From: Heterobilharzia americana
Lineage: Eukaryota; Platyhelminthes; Trematoda; Strigeidida; Schistosomatidae
Direction: 5' to 3'
Length of the DNA: 64,000 nt
Assembly (NCBI GenBank): GCA_944470555.2
Contig: OX104127.1
Coordinates: 45,870,934-45,934,933 of the forward strand
Shown here: in pieces, positions 33,895-44,042 of the stretch
Layout of the letters: each line of letters begins with the position of its first letter
Numbering within the stretch: the stretch's first letter is position 1
Translations under genes and position numbers: made by a program
Notes under the pieces: generated by a model
The model's input: the letters and a program-made list of their open reading frames with translations, nothing else
Databases searched by the model: none
Told to the model about the DNA's origin: nothing

Positions 33895-36800
33895 ATTATT
33901 ATTATTTTTATTATTAGTCCCTTGGGTTCCTAGTGGAACATAGGGCTTCAGTAGCACGCCTCCAGTGACCTCTGTTCTCTGAGATCTTTTGAACCTGGTT
34001 CCACGACAGCCCAGAAGCTCTCATTTCCTCCTCGCACGACCTCCTCCATGTCACCCTCGGACGTCCAACTCGTCGCTTCCCATGGGGATTCCACTCGAGG
34101 GCCTGACGCGTGATGTCCTCAGTCGGCCTTCTCAGTGTATGCCCAATCCATCTCCACTTCTTCCTGCATATTTGTTGCGTGATAGGTTCTTGGTTGGTTC
34201 GTTCCCAGAGTTCCTTGTTGCTTATTTTTTCTGGCCATCTGATCTTCAGCAGCGAGCGTAAGCAGTTGTTGATGAATGTCTGTAGTTTATTGGAAATGCC
34301 TTTCGTGACGCGCCAAGTCTCTGAGCCATACAAGAGCACTGACTTGACGTTGGTGTTGAAAATCCGTATCTTGTTCCGCATGCTGAGTGCAGAAGATCTC
34401 CACACTGGTTTCAGGCTAATGAACGCCTGTCTTGCTTTTCCGATTCTGACTTTGACGTCCTCGTCCGTCCCGCCTGTAGTTGAAACAGTGCTTCCTAGAT
34501 AAGTGAAGGAGGTTACTTCCTTCAAGTTTCTCCCGTTGACGGTGATTGGAGTTTGTTGTTGTTGTTGATGGTGGTGGTGCGGTATCTTCATCACTTCTGT
34601 CTTCTCTATATTCACCTGAAGTCCCGTCTTAGCTGCCTCCTCTGTCAACTTGTTAGTTTTTGCCTGCAGATCTTCAAGTTTATGTGACATTAGGCATAAG
34701 TCATCGGCGAAATCCAAGTCTTCTAGGTTCTTTTCCGTCGTCCAGTGTATCCCCCTCTTCTCGCTGCCTACTGTTTGCTGCATGATCCAGTCCACCACAA
34801 TTAGGAATATCATGGGGGATAGTAGGCAACCTTGTTTCACTCCTGTCTTCACTTCAAAGGCATCACTGAGCTTCCCATTGTGGATTACTTGGCATGTGGC
34901 ATCTTCATATAGTTGTTGAATGAGGCGGATAAAGGTTTGCGGTACTCCGTAGTATTGAAGCAGTTTCCAAATTACTTCTCGGTCGACGCTGTCAAAGGCC
35001 TTCTCAAAGTCGATGAAGTTGAGGTATAGAGCTGATTGCCATTCTACGCTCTGTTCTATGATGATACGAAGCGTTGCAATTTGGTCAGCACATGATTTGT
35101 ACTTCCTGAAGCCTGCCTGTTCCGGTCGCAGTTTTGAATCCAGTGCGTCTTTAAGCCTCTCCAGGATGATGCGGCTTAATATTTTACTTGGGGTGGATAG
35201 GAGAGTGATTCCGCGCCAGTTCTTGCAAGCACTGAGGTCTCCCTTCTTCGGCAGTTTGACAAGGTAACCCTTCTTCCAATCGTCAGGTACCTTCTCTTCC
35301 CTCCACACCTTCTGCAATAGTGGTGTGAGCATGTCCGCTGTTGTCTCTGCATCTGTTCTCAGTGCTTCTGGCGGTATTCCATCTGGTCCTGCTGCTTTCC
35401 CGCATTTCAGTAGCTTTATGGCGTTCAGGACTTCCATTTTCGTTGGGGGATTTATGTTCACTTGTAATTCAGCGGCTGCAGGTGGTATTTCTGGACGAAG
35501 TGCAGGTGGTGGTCGATTCAAGAGCTTCTTGAAGTGGTCGGCCCATCGTTTCCTCTGTTTCTCTTCTTTTGTAATTAAATTTCCTTCTTCATCTTTTATT
35601 GGTTTCATCTGTGTTGGTCTCTTCCCTGATAGCAACCTGGTTATTTGATACAATGTCGTCAGGTCTCTCTTACCTGCAGCCTGTTCTGCTTCACTTGCCA
35701 GTGTGTCGTAGAAGTGTCGTTTGTCTTTGCGTGCACTCTTCTTCACTTCTTTATCCAGTGTTTTATACATTGTGCTCAGTTCCTCTTGTCGTTGAGCATC
35801 CTTGCACTGGTTTATCTTCTGCTTCACCATCCTCCTCTCCTCTATCAGCTTCCAGGTATCCGTCGAGATCCATTCCTTGTCTTCTTTCTTCTTCCTTCCT
35901 AATACTGTTGTGCAGGTTTCTTTCCACATAGCTTTCAAAGACTTCCAGTGTTCTTCTACACAGGTTTCTTCAGGGATGTCCCTCGACGTCTCCCATTTTG
36001 TCTTGATGGCTGCTTTGAAGATCTCCTTTGTAGTTTCATCCTTCAGTTTCCGAGTGTTGTACTTGAATTGAGGTCTATCACCAGCTTCCTTGAAGGCTTT
36101 TAACTTGATTTCGAAGGTTCCTTGCACTAGATAGTGGTCTGAACCTACATCTGCTCCTCTTCTTGACCTTGTGTTAAGTAGACTGCGTCTCCATTTTCTT
36201 GAGATTGAGATAAAGTCGATTTGGTTTTTAGTGTGTCCATCTGGTGAAATCCATGTCGCTTTGTGGATATCCTTGTGCCTGAACACACTGCCTCCAATCA
36301 CCAAATCGTTGAATGCACAGAATTCTGCAAACAATTCTCCATTCTCATTCATTTCACCTAGCGCCTCTCGACCCATGGTTAGTTCTCTTCCCGTGTTGTC
36401 CCCTCCCAGTTTGGCATTCATGTCGCCCATTAGAATTTTGATATCGCCAACTGACGTCTTGTCCAGTGTTGACTGAAGTTGTCTGTAGAATTCCTCCTTT
36501 TTCTCTTGCTCTGCATTATTTGTAGGTGCATAACATTGTATGATTGTGACCTTTCTTCCTTTTGAGTTGAATCTTGCTGTCATGATCCTGGAGGAGATTG
36601 GTTCCCACTGCATGAGAGCCTTCGATGCTCTTGAGGACATCATGATAGCCACTCCCTCAGTGTGCTCGTGGTTGGCGTCTGGGTGACCGGAGTAGATTAT
36701 TGATTCTCCGTTGACAGTTTGGAGAGTCCACTCCCATTCCATCTGCTTTCGCAAATCCCAAGCACTTCGATGTTATACCTTCTCATCTCCTTTGCAATCT

Positions 36801-37112
36801 GGGCTGCCTTACTGGGTTCAAACATCGTGCGGACATTCCATGTCCCCACGTTTACTTTCGCTTTCATCGAGAGAAGACACATCGGCCAATTGGCTTCCCG
36901 AAGGCTTTCACCAACTGGCGTCATTTCGCCTCTCCGATTCCAGCGGGGAATAAGTTTGTTTTCATTTTTTATATTTTGTTTGTGCTTTGAAGTTTCTTTA
37001 GCGGTTAGATTTGTTTTACGGGGTAGGGTTGCTAGCCCTATGCCCAACCTTCCCTCTTTACCCGGGCTTAGGACCGGCTAGTAACTAGTAAACTAGTTAA
37101 CCAGGCGAGGTT
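33895..37112 (-). mobile_element. RTE copy 4: near-intact RTE/SR2-like LINE, antisense
   Basis: 3,218 bp from the family 5' leader (right end, 37112) to an AATAATAATAATAA-type tail (left end), flanked by a perfect 14-bp direct repeat. It sits inside the antisense CR1-type element, whose parts continue on both sides. This is the best preserved LINE in the window. Confidence 0.93.
33914..37047 (-). pseudogene. RTE copy 4 endonuclease-reverse transcriptase, one frameshift
   Basis: Minus-strand frame starting near 36954 (MTPVGESL; the frame is open from 37047), with VGTWNVRTM and CESRWNGSG of the endonuclease. A single T missing at about 36712 (AACGG where copy 3 has AACTGG) ends that frame. From there a 930-codon frame is open to 33914. 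It holds GDMNAKLG, NQIDFISIS and GSDHYLV (endonuclease), AAGPDGIPPEAL, FEKAFDSVDREVIWKLL, QGCLLSPMIF and FADDLCLMS (RT), and the tail RRATEALCSTRNPRD. Two further deletions (5 and 4 bases, near 36695 and 36655) compensate each other and replace about 14 residues of the endonuclease by GHPDANHEHTE. All RT motifs are intact. Confidence 0.9.
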
Positions 37113-37126
37113 CATTTTCTTAGCTT
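37113..37126. repeat. 14-bp target-site duplication, right of RTE copy 4
   Basis: Exact copy of 33881-33894. Confidence 0.9.
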
Positions 37127-37440
37127 GGGATATTTAAATACTATCGTTGCGGCAGGTTCCTGTTAAATCGTGTTTTCTTGATTTGGTGCCGCCTAGTCTC
37201 TTTAAACATAATAGTTGGATATCAAGCTTGTTAGCTTGGTGCAGAAATGTGCTAAGATTCACTTGCTCATATTTCCGCCACAAATTGTTTTTCGCTTTCG
37301 AGTCGAAATAACCAAGCAACTTTTGGTGTTTATACTTGTCTGGCTTCATCATACTCTGTTTTTGGCTTTTCGTGCATAAGCGAACCTTTCTACATCTCCG
37401 GCATACATCTTGGACTGTCACCATTACGCGCCTTAATTGT
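37127..37440 (-). pseudogene. Antisense CR1-type LINE, 5' coding part
   Basis: Minus-strand frame 37424-37134 with VCRRCRKVRLCTKS, a Cys-rich patch that may be a zinc-binding motif, and RKYEQVNLSTFLHQANKL. In orientation and position it continues the CR1-type element of 30834-33880 across the RTE copy 4 insertion, because the 14-bp duplicated target is shared. I infer it is the ORF1 end or the start of ORF2; the family match itself is weak. Confidence 0.5.
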
Positions 37441-38213
37441 TGATTCGATTATCAAGGATTAGGCAACCACCGATTCATTATGAGCAATTAATCTGGGTGG
37501 AAATGAGATGAAGTAAGACAGTTCTCCAGTTGTACGATGCATCAAATAGATAATTTTGATATGAAACTACATTCCGTCATCCGCACCCATTTTCAGAACG
37601 TAAGCTGTCGGGATCTCAGTCTCCTTTATAAGGGATTTATAAAAATTAAGTTGCTGTCTAATAGCTCTGTAACAAGCTGACGTCAACCATTTAACTGCCT
37701 AACGCTATCTTCATGTTTTCCATCTGTGCAGACGTCTTGGAATCAGGTTGTTGTGTGCAGTGACTCTGGGAACAGACTGAGAGTTCGGGTATTGTTTAAA
37801 CTTGGTTGGATCCACGTCATTCGTCGCTCAACTGTGGCGTTTTTGAGATCATTGAGCCTCATGTTGTTTGGCAACTAATCAACCTGGCCGAAAAGAATAC
37901 AAAGAGTTTATAGGTAACAACCAAACTGCAGTGTTGGAGGGGGAACAATATGTTATCTGGTTGCCAAAACATAGAGGATCGTAAGTGGAAGTCATGAAAA
38001 CAAGGGCAAAGGTGGTGATCAATACGTTGGCAAGTGGGTGACGCGCCGAAGTAGTTGCGGAAACAACTGAGTCACGTAAGAGAACTACGGGTCGGAATTA
38101 CGGAATACCTAATACTGCTAACGAGATAAACATCAGTGTAAAGACAAAAAGAGAGGGAAGTCGACCAGCGCGACGTTGGTTTACCCCCTCTTCCTAGTAT
38201 GCATCAAGACCAG
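37441..38213. other. No gene recognised
   Basis: About 770 bases between the CR1-type element and an interspersed repeat. No frame or motif of note. Confidence 0.35.
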
Positions 38214-38640
38214 ATAATGATATTTATTCCTGAATATACAGGCGCACACCGTTTTGAAAGGTGTGAATATGTTATCATATAAATCGCACGCATCTTTGTG
38301 GCGGGTGATCTCAGTCCCCACCTACTGTGTTGCTAGATGATATAAGTGATGCATGTTTATATAACGAAACATCGCATCAGAAGTATGCAGAAATTCGCAG
38401 CTTCGAAAAGTGGTGGTATTGCCTTCAACCAGGGTTTGTATCTGGACATTATGTGTATTACCTGGAGAAACATAAGTCTTGAAGCCGATACTTGCATAGC
38501 AACAGCTTATACCTTCTGCTTTTGATGATGATGAAAAGCTCACGAGGAAATATACACACGTTGTTTATTTATTATACTTCATTGACAGTTCCAGAGCTGT
38601 GTGGTTCCCGTATGTTCATACCATCTCACATCAAAGATTC
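38214..38640. repeat. Interspersed repeat, copy A
   Basis: Aligns over more than 400 bases with 63570-64000: TGAATATACAGGCGCACACC against GGAATATACAGGTATACACC, then shared GGTATTGCCT / TATTACCTGGAGAAA and GTTCCAGAGCTGTGTGGTTC-like segments. The first 50 bases also match 46314-46365. The AATAAT-like run at the left end suggests the 3' tail of a LINE read in antisense. No coding frame. Confidence 0.65.
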
Positions 38641-39040
38641 ACGATCGCAATGGATATTGCGGCTGAGAGCTAAATATTTGCACTTTTCAGCTTCAGCGTC
38701 CAGGAGCAGTAGTGTTGTTTGATCGCATCAGGTAGACGTCCAGGACACGTTGTTCACCATTTTCACGGGTCATGGCAACTTTGAGGTCGGTAGGTAATAA
38801 GCTTTTCGGGTCACCTTCACAATGAATAAATCATAGGTTTTGATAATTATGAAGTTGTCTGGCGAACATCCTTTTTCCGTTTTTTGCAGTTAGGTATTGC
38901 AAACGCGGTGGCACTGGCTGCCTACCATGGAAAGCAGTTTTAGTCAATGCCCGTTTCTTAAGTAATTAATTGGTTATGACAACCAAGTCATTAGTAGCAG
39001 TCTTAACGACCACAGGAAAGAAATCGATAACATTAAGACC

Positions 39041-40251
39041 ATGATGGAAGAGATTCGGAGAGTAGTTGAGGATTTCCATCCATTAGCATATCTTCTAGAG
39101 AAGCATGAGAATTTAGTTGAAGACCATGTAGTGAAAGCAGAAAACCTAATAGACCACTTGGCGACGGAGGCAATGAAGAGACTATCGTCATCTCCACAGG
39201 CCATCATTCATAACATACCCGATACCCTACCGTTGGATGTAGTTAAGACAAAGGTATTAAACTCATGCGGCATGACAGGAATACACTGTGACTGTAAGCG
39301 CCTCTGCAAAAAGTCAGCGCAGTCTAGCCGCCCCATGATCTTCAAGTTCATTACTTCATTTGACGCCAAAAGATTTATCAAACTACAAGACCACATAAGG
39401 TTACATAGCAGCTTTTAAAATATTGCTATTGCACAAGACAAAACCGTGTGCCAACGCAGAAAATAAAAAAAGAGTAGTCCGACCAGTTCATCACCTTTGA
39501 ACACAGAGGCTGCTGTGTGCACGAACAGACCTTCAGAAAGTGCTAACATGGTCGGTACTCCTGTTGGATATACCTCTTCCTCGGTACAACAGTCTCAGTC
39601 AAATCTAGCTACAAGTAAACCTGATCCTTCAGTTGCTCGTAAAAAGAAAACCATTGGTACCCGTAAGGTCACCACAAACAGAAGACCGCTGGGTAACAGA
39701 AAACTCAGAAGCTCGGGCGAAGCCTCGCCATCTAAAGCTAAAACGTTTTTGAAGAAGGACTGTTTCAGGTGCGTGCTTTCTAATGACAGAATAGAACATT
39801 TCATAGCTAAGACACTCGCAATACACGAACCTAAAAGGCGAGTTTTCCGTCAAACCCCTTTCTTCAGAGATGAGTGCCACGACAACTCGAGGTTGCATCA
39901 CACGAGACACTCCTTCGGACCACGTCCCTTTAATCACAGTGGTCATAACATGGTGCCGAGTGGCGTACCGAACGCTCAAATGTCCTACATGCCACAAACA
40001 TCTAAAAACTGTTCTACTGTGCATCTTAATAATCGAAGTCAATACTTTGGGAACAGATGTACATCCCCTGCAAGAAACTTCCCACTTATGAACCCTACCA
40101 AGACGTTTTTTGGATCCCACACAATGCGTACGACCCATGGCGTTTAGGCTTGTTCGACCCCCTGATAACACAGGGCCGGAACCAATTTCCTCGGCTTACA
40201 CCGGTCATAAACCGTACCTTACGCCAACAGCAGAGAAGAGGTGCACGTTAA
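39041..40251 (+). pseudogene. LINE ORF1-like region
   Basis: 39041-39418 encodes a 125-residue, charged, helical segment (coiled-coil-like start: EIRRVVEDFHPLAYLLEKHE) followed by HCDCKRLCKK. 39497-40147 and an overlapping frame to 40251 encode a Lys/Arg-rich protein with DCFRCVLSNDRIEHF, a possible C2HC-type patch. Position before the endonuclease and composition suggest the nucleic-acid-binding ORF1 of a two-ORF LINE. No closer family could be named, and frameshifts split it. Confidence 0.5.
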
Positions 40252-40523
40252 CAACCTATAAGTGCCATGAAAAACTAAGTAATCATATGCTTGTGAGAGA
40301 CGGAGACCCGCCGGTCACACCGGTACACCCCACTGTTGAGTCCTGTCACGTCCGAGATGTAGGTAGTGCATCGTCTAGTGAACTGAATACCAGAAGTTCT
40401 TCCGCTTACCGAGGCTTAAGAGACATAGTAAGTTACTTTGCAAGCCATAGTAGCCTTTTCACGCTTCTACTTATTAATGCCCGCTCGTTACTTTAGAAAA
40501 TATCCGATCTTGGAACAATAGTT

Positions 40524-41141
40524 TTGCCAGCCGAACCCGCTGCATTATTAGTTACTGAATCATGGTGTACTGACTCAATCCTAGACGTGGGCCTGTGTAT
40601 ATATGGTTATACTCTGCATGGCACTAATCGTGGCCACAAGCATGGTGGAGGCTGTTTGATCCATGTGTGCAGCCTTGCTACTTCAAATAAGATTGAAGAT
40701 GATATCTTCAATGATCTACAGGACTCACTTCGGATCGTTATAAAAGGTACCAACTACAAAATCCTCATAGGCTGTGTGCGTAGAGTGCCATGTTCAACAA
40801 AAGAAAATGATGAACTGATGGCTAGATCACTTGCCCACGCTGGATCCCTCACTCTTGACTTCAAACTGATTGCAGGTGACTTCAGCTTACCTGAAGTTAA
40901 CTGGAAGGTCGGTCGTGGGCCACAACTATTTGGTGAAATACTTACTGTCACAGATACTTATGGCTGGAAGCAATGCATTCAGCAACCCACGCATGAAGAT
41001 AGCGTAATGGACCTAGTCTTTTGCTGTGACATCATCCCTGTCACTACCCAAGTTGGTAGCGAGTTTTCTAACAGTGACCATAGGATGGTATTCTGTTGCT
41101 TACCAATCCTTCCTCCAAGTGAGAAAAATGAACAATCTTAA
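40524..41141 (+). pseudogene. LINE endonuclease domain
   Basis: About 205 codons with LLVTESWCTDSILD (the TE-W pattern holding the catalytic Glu), GGCLIHV, KLIAGDFSLPEVNW (GDFN with Ser for Asn) and FSNSDHRMVFCCL (SDH box). This is the APE-like domain that nicks target DNA. The N-terminal N-I-N/RSL part lies in an earlier frame (INARSL near 40475, ended by a stop). The domain ends at an in-frame TAA, after which the RT continues in the same frame. Confidence 0.8.
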
Positions 41142-41171
41142 AATTATACTCGGCATGGGAGCTATAAGAAT

Positions 41172-43278
41172 ATGGAGTGGGAAGTAGTCATCGAGCTACT
41201 CAGGTGTTCTCCATGGGATGACTACTTCACCATAGCCTCATTAACACACACACTCTCACTTTTCTACAGAAATATAGAGCTGTATCTAGATACTGTTGCT
41301 CCCGTGAAAACGGTCAGGGTTTACAGGGAACCAGACCCGTATATTCCTAAAATATTCCGCAATAAACTTAGGAAATTATCATCACATTACCACTCGTCGA
41401 AAGACTTCATGTCACTGCACTTAATCCATGAGACTTACGAATCTATCAAGACACTGCGTGCGACACACGCAGCAAATGAAGAGATTGTCGCCCTCAAAAG
41501 TCGCTCTAGAATACACAAGTTGACATCTCTTCCGAGCAAACGTCTGAAGCCATCAACGCATGTAGCCTATCTACTACATGATGGGGTGGTACACAGCAGT
41601 CCCCTCAAGGTTAGTGAACTGTTTAGCGAATCGTTCGCTAATTCCAACCCTAATGCCCTCAGCCCCACTAGCTTTACTCCAATTACCGCTAGTTCATGTA
41701 CTACAGTGGAGTTCACTGTCAAAAGTATCACTGAGGCTATCAGAAGCCTGGAGCCATCTACAGGTATAGGGATAGATGGCCTAAACTCAATAGTCATCAG
41801 AAACAGTGGTGATGATATATCACTGTTCTTGCTTGAGATATTCACACTATCAATGGAAAGTGGGGAGTATCCTAGCGAGTGGAACACTAGCTTTATAATT
41901 CCTCACTACAAGTCCGATGAAAAAGCGAATGTTGAAAACTACAGACCTATTAACATTACTCCAGTCGTCTCCAGAATCATGGAAAAAGTGATTAAGAATG
42001 GCATGTCTGACTACCTATTTAGCGAAAACCTCGTCACAAAGTCTCAGCATGGTTTCATTAAAAACAGGTCTTGCGTTACTTGCCATTTCGACCGCTTCAA
42101 CCTTATCACTGGTAGCCGCGAGGCACGTAAAATCGTCACCGTTCTATGCTTTGATATACCAAAGACATTTGGCAAGGTGCCACACAGTATTCTCTTTGAT
42201 AAGCGTCCATGCCCCTTTACTCCACTGGCTAAGGTCATTTCTTAGTGATCGGAGCTCAGTCGTCAAAGTAACTTCTGTGCAGACTACACCTAGACTCATA
42301 ACTAGTGGAGTAACACAGGGCAGTGTCCTTGGGCCTTTTTGTTCATAACCTATATTAATAGTGTGTGCGAGTGCTTCACTGTAGAGCAGACGTCCTTTTA
42401 CGCTGATGACCTAAAGGTTGTATACTCATGTCACACCCATGAACCAGCCAATATGCTACTTACTGCTCAACAAGAATTAGGTGAAGTTGCCAAATGGTGT
42501 GGCGGGTCCCATCTCAAGTTCAACATTGACAAATGTGGTTGGCTTAGCATAGGCAGCGATAGTCTAGATGTGTCTCTCGAAGTATGTAGGCAAGAGCTAC
42601 CTAGACGTCCTTCAGTGCTAGATCTTGGTCTTAGATATTCTGGTGACTTAACATTCTCTGAGCAGACGGCTCGTATCACATCTAAGTCACACACATACGG
42701 ATGCATCGTCCGCAGCTTCTATAGCACTGAATCAAGGGTCCCACTCCACAGAGTGTGCATCCGTCCAATTTTAGAGTACTACCCGTTTATCTTAAGTGGC
42801 CTTCGTAGAAGCGACAAGGGAAATTTCGAGGAGGCACAACGCCACTTTACACTAGGAACACTAGGAGCCGACTGCAGCCTAGACCACACCTCCAGGTGCA
42901 GTATGCTGGGACTAAAACCTCTCTGGAAGAGGCGACTTATAACGAGTCTTATATTTTACTATAAATTACTTCGTAAGCAAGTGCGCTCGTGTGGCTCCGA
43001 AATTAAAATAAGTTGTAACATCTACTCACTATTTACGTAAGCACAACCTATTAGCGGAAAATGGGTGCTGTAAGACCAAATTGCGAAGAAACTTCTTCCT
43101 CAATAAGTTCTCTCACATCCGGAATAGACTTCCTGAGGAAATACGTACTGCGGGCTCATTATCCGTCTTTCGTTCTGCACTTAATAAGCTCCTAAAAGAT
43201 GATGAGTCTATCACTCGCCTAGGCACTAACCATACTTTCTGGGCTAATGAAAGCATACCAGGACCGCTAAACGTATAG
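41172..43278 (+). pseudogene. LINE reverse transcriptase and C-terminal region
   Basis: In the same frame as the endonuclease: GIGIDGLNSIVIRN, WNTSFIIPHYKSDE, NYRPINITPVVSRIMEKVI, SQHGFIKNRSC and CFDIPKTFGKVPHSIL (motif A; the first Asp is kept, but AFD has become TFG). A shift at about 42200 leads to SGVTQGSVLGP (42300-42340), and a second leads to TSFYADDLKVVY (motif C) near 42400. The C-terminal part shows EYYPFILSG and, after another shift, HIRNRLPEEIRTA with FRSALNKLL at 43110-43200. A complete set of motifs, but broken. Confidence 0.82.
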
Positions 43279-43300
43279 AGCAAAGCTATTATAAATCTCA

Positions 43301-44042
43301 AGTACCTTTAACCTCAATGGACTCATAAAGAGTGTTTGATTACCGGCCCACCTGGTCGGATTGTGAAGCACAAACACATGGCCAGTGTTCCCTTTAAGTT
43401 TACTGGCAAAAACTGCCTACCTAGTGACTCTCGTGAAGTTCATGAAAGAAAAAAGGTTATTTTTAAATGATTCAATTAAAGTTTACATATAGTTTAAATG
43501 ACTGTAAAAAGACAAGAACTTCTCTCCTCCCAGTTTGTTTTACACGGTATTCTATTGTCCAGTTTCCCTTTGCGCATTCATTTCCCTTCTCTTCTCAGCA
43601 TCAGCCTGAAGAGAAAGTCCTGAGTGTTAATTTAATCAGAGAGTATCGACTTACTGAAAATCTTACTTCGCACCTAATACTGGAAACGGATGTTAGAGGT
43701 ATCCAACTGGCTCGCCCCGATTTTCCTGCTTCTTGGACAGCTTTGCAATCAAGTCGCCTTGCTACCAGTGCCCTACATAGTTCAACGTCTTGGGAGTAAA
43801 TGTGAGTTCAATGAGGGTTCAGAGCTCTGCGAGGAGCCCACGGAAGCCGGTGGTTAGTTGAATTTATCAAGCGGTAGATCCAGTGGTAGGCTGTTTCGAT
43901 GTTCAGCCTCTTCCATTGCTTGTCATCGGCGCAACTGGTCGTAGCAACGCGTTCACATTTCGCATGCAACTCGATTATCATACATAATCTTACCACGTTG
44001 CTGGATAATAGGCTCCTCCATCCAGATACCCTTCCCTGGCTG
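43301..44042. other. Junction between sense LINE and antisense Gypsy-2, nothing recognised
   Basis: About 740 bases. A plus-strand frame at 43467-43799 (110 codons) matches nothing I know. The 3' LTR expected for Gypsy-2 was looked for here (start TGTTACGG, end TTCTCACA on the minus strand) and not found, so the 3' end of Gypsy-2 is truncated or lies elsewhere. Confidence 0.45.

Larger units (their letters stand above)
38970..43300 (+). mobile_element. CR1/Jockey-type LINE, sense, near full length
   Basis: About 4.3 kb with an ORF1-like region (39041-40251) followed by endonuclease, RT and C-terminal segments (40524-43278). Related to the antisense element at 47190-49790, with which it shares NYRPINITP, SRIMEKV and SQHGF-K-RSC. 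In-frame stops near 40250 and 41141 and frameshifts near 42200-42345 and 43040 inactivate it. Element ends were not determined. Confidence 0.8.

Noticed and set aside
33989..36476. Several 80-130 codon plus-strand frames opposite RTE copy 4
   Set aside because: They are shadows of the long minus-strand RTE frame, with no family similarity, and recur opposite the other RTE copies at 7.9-8.4 kb and 28.5-29.1 kb.
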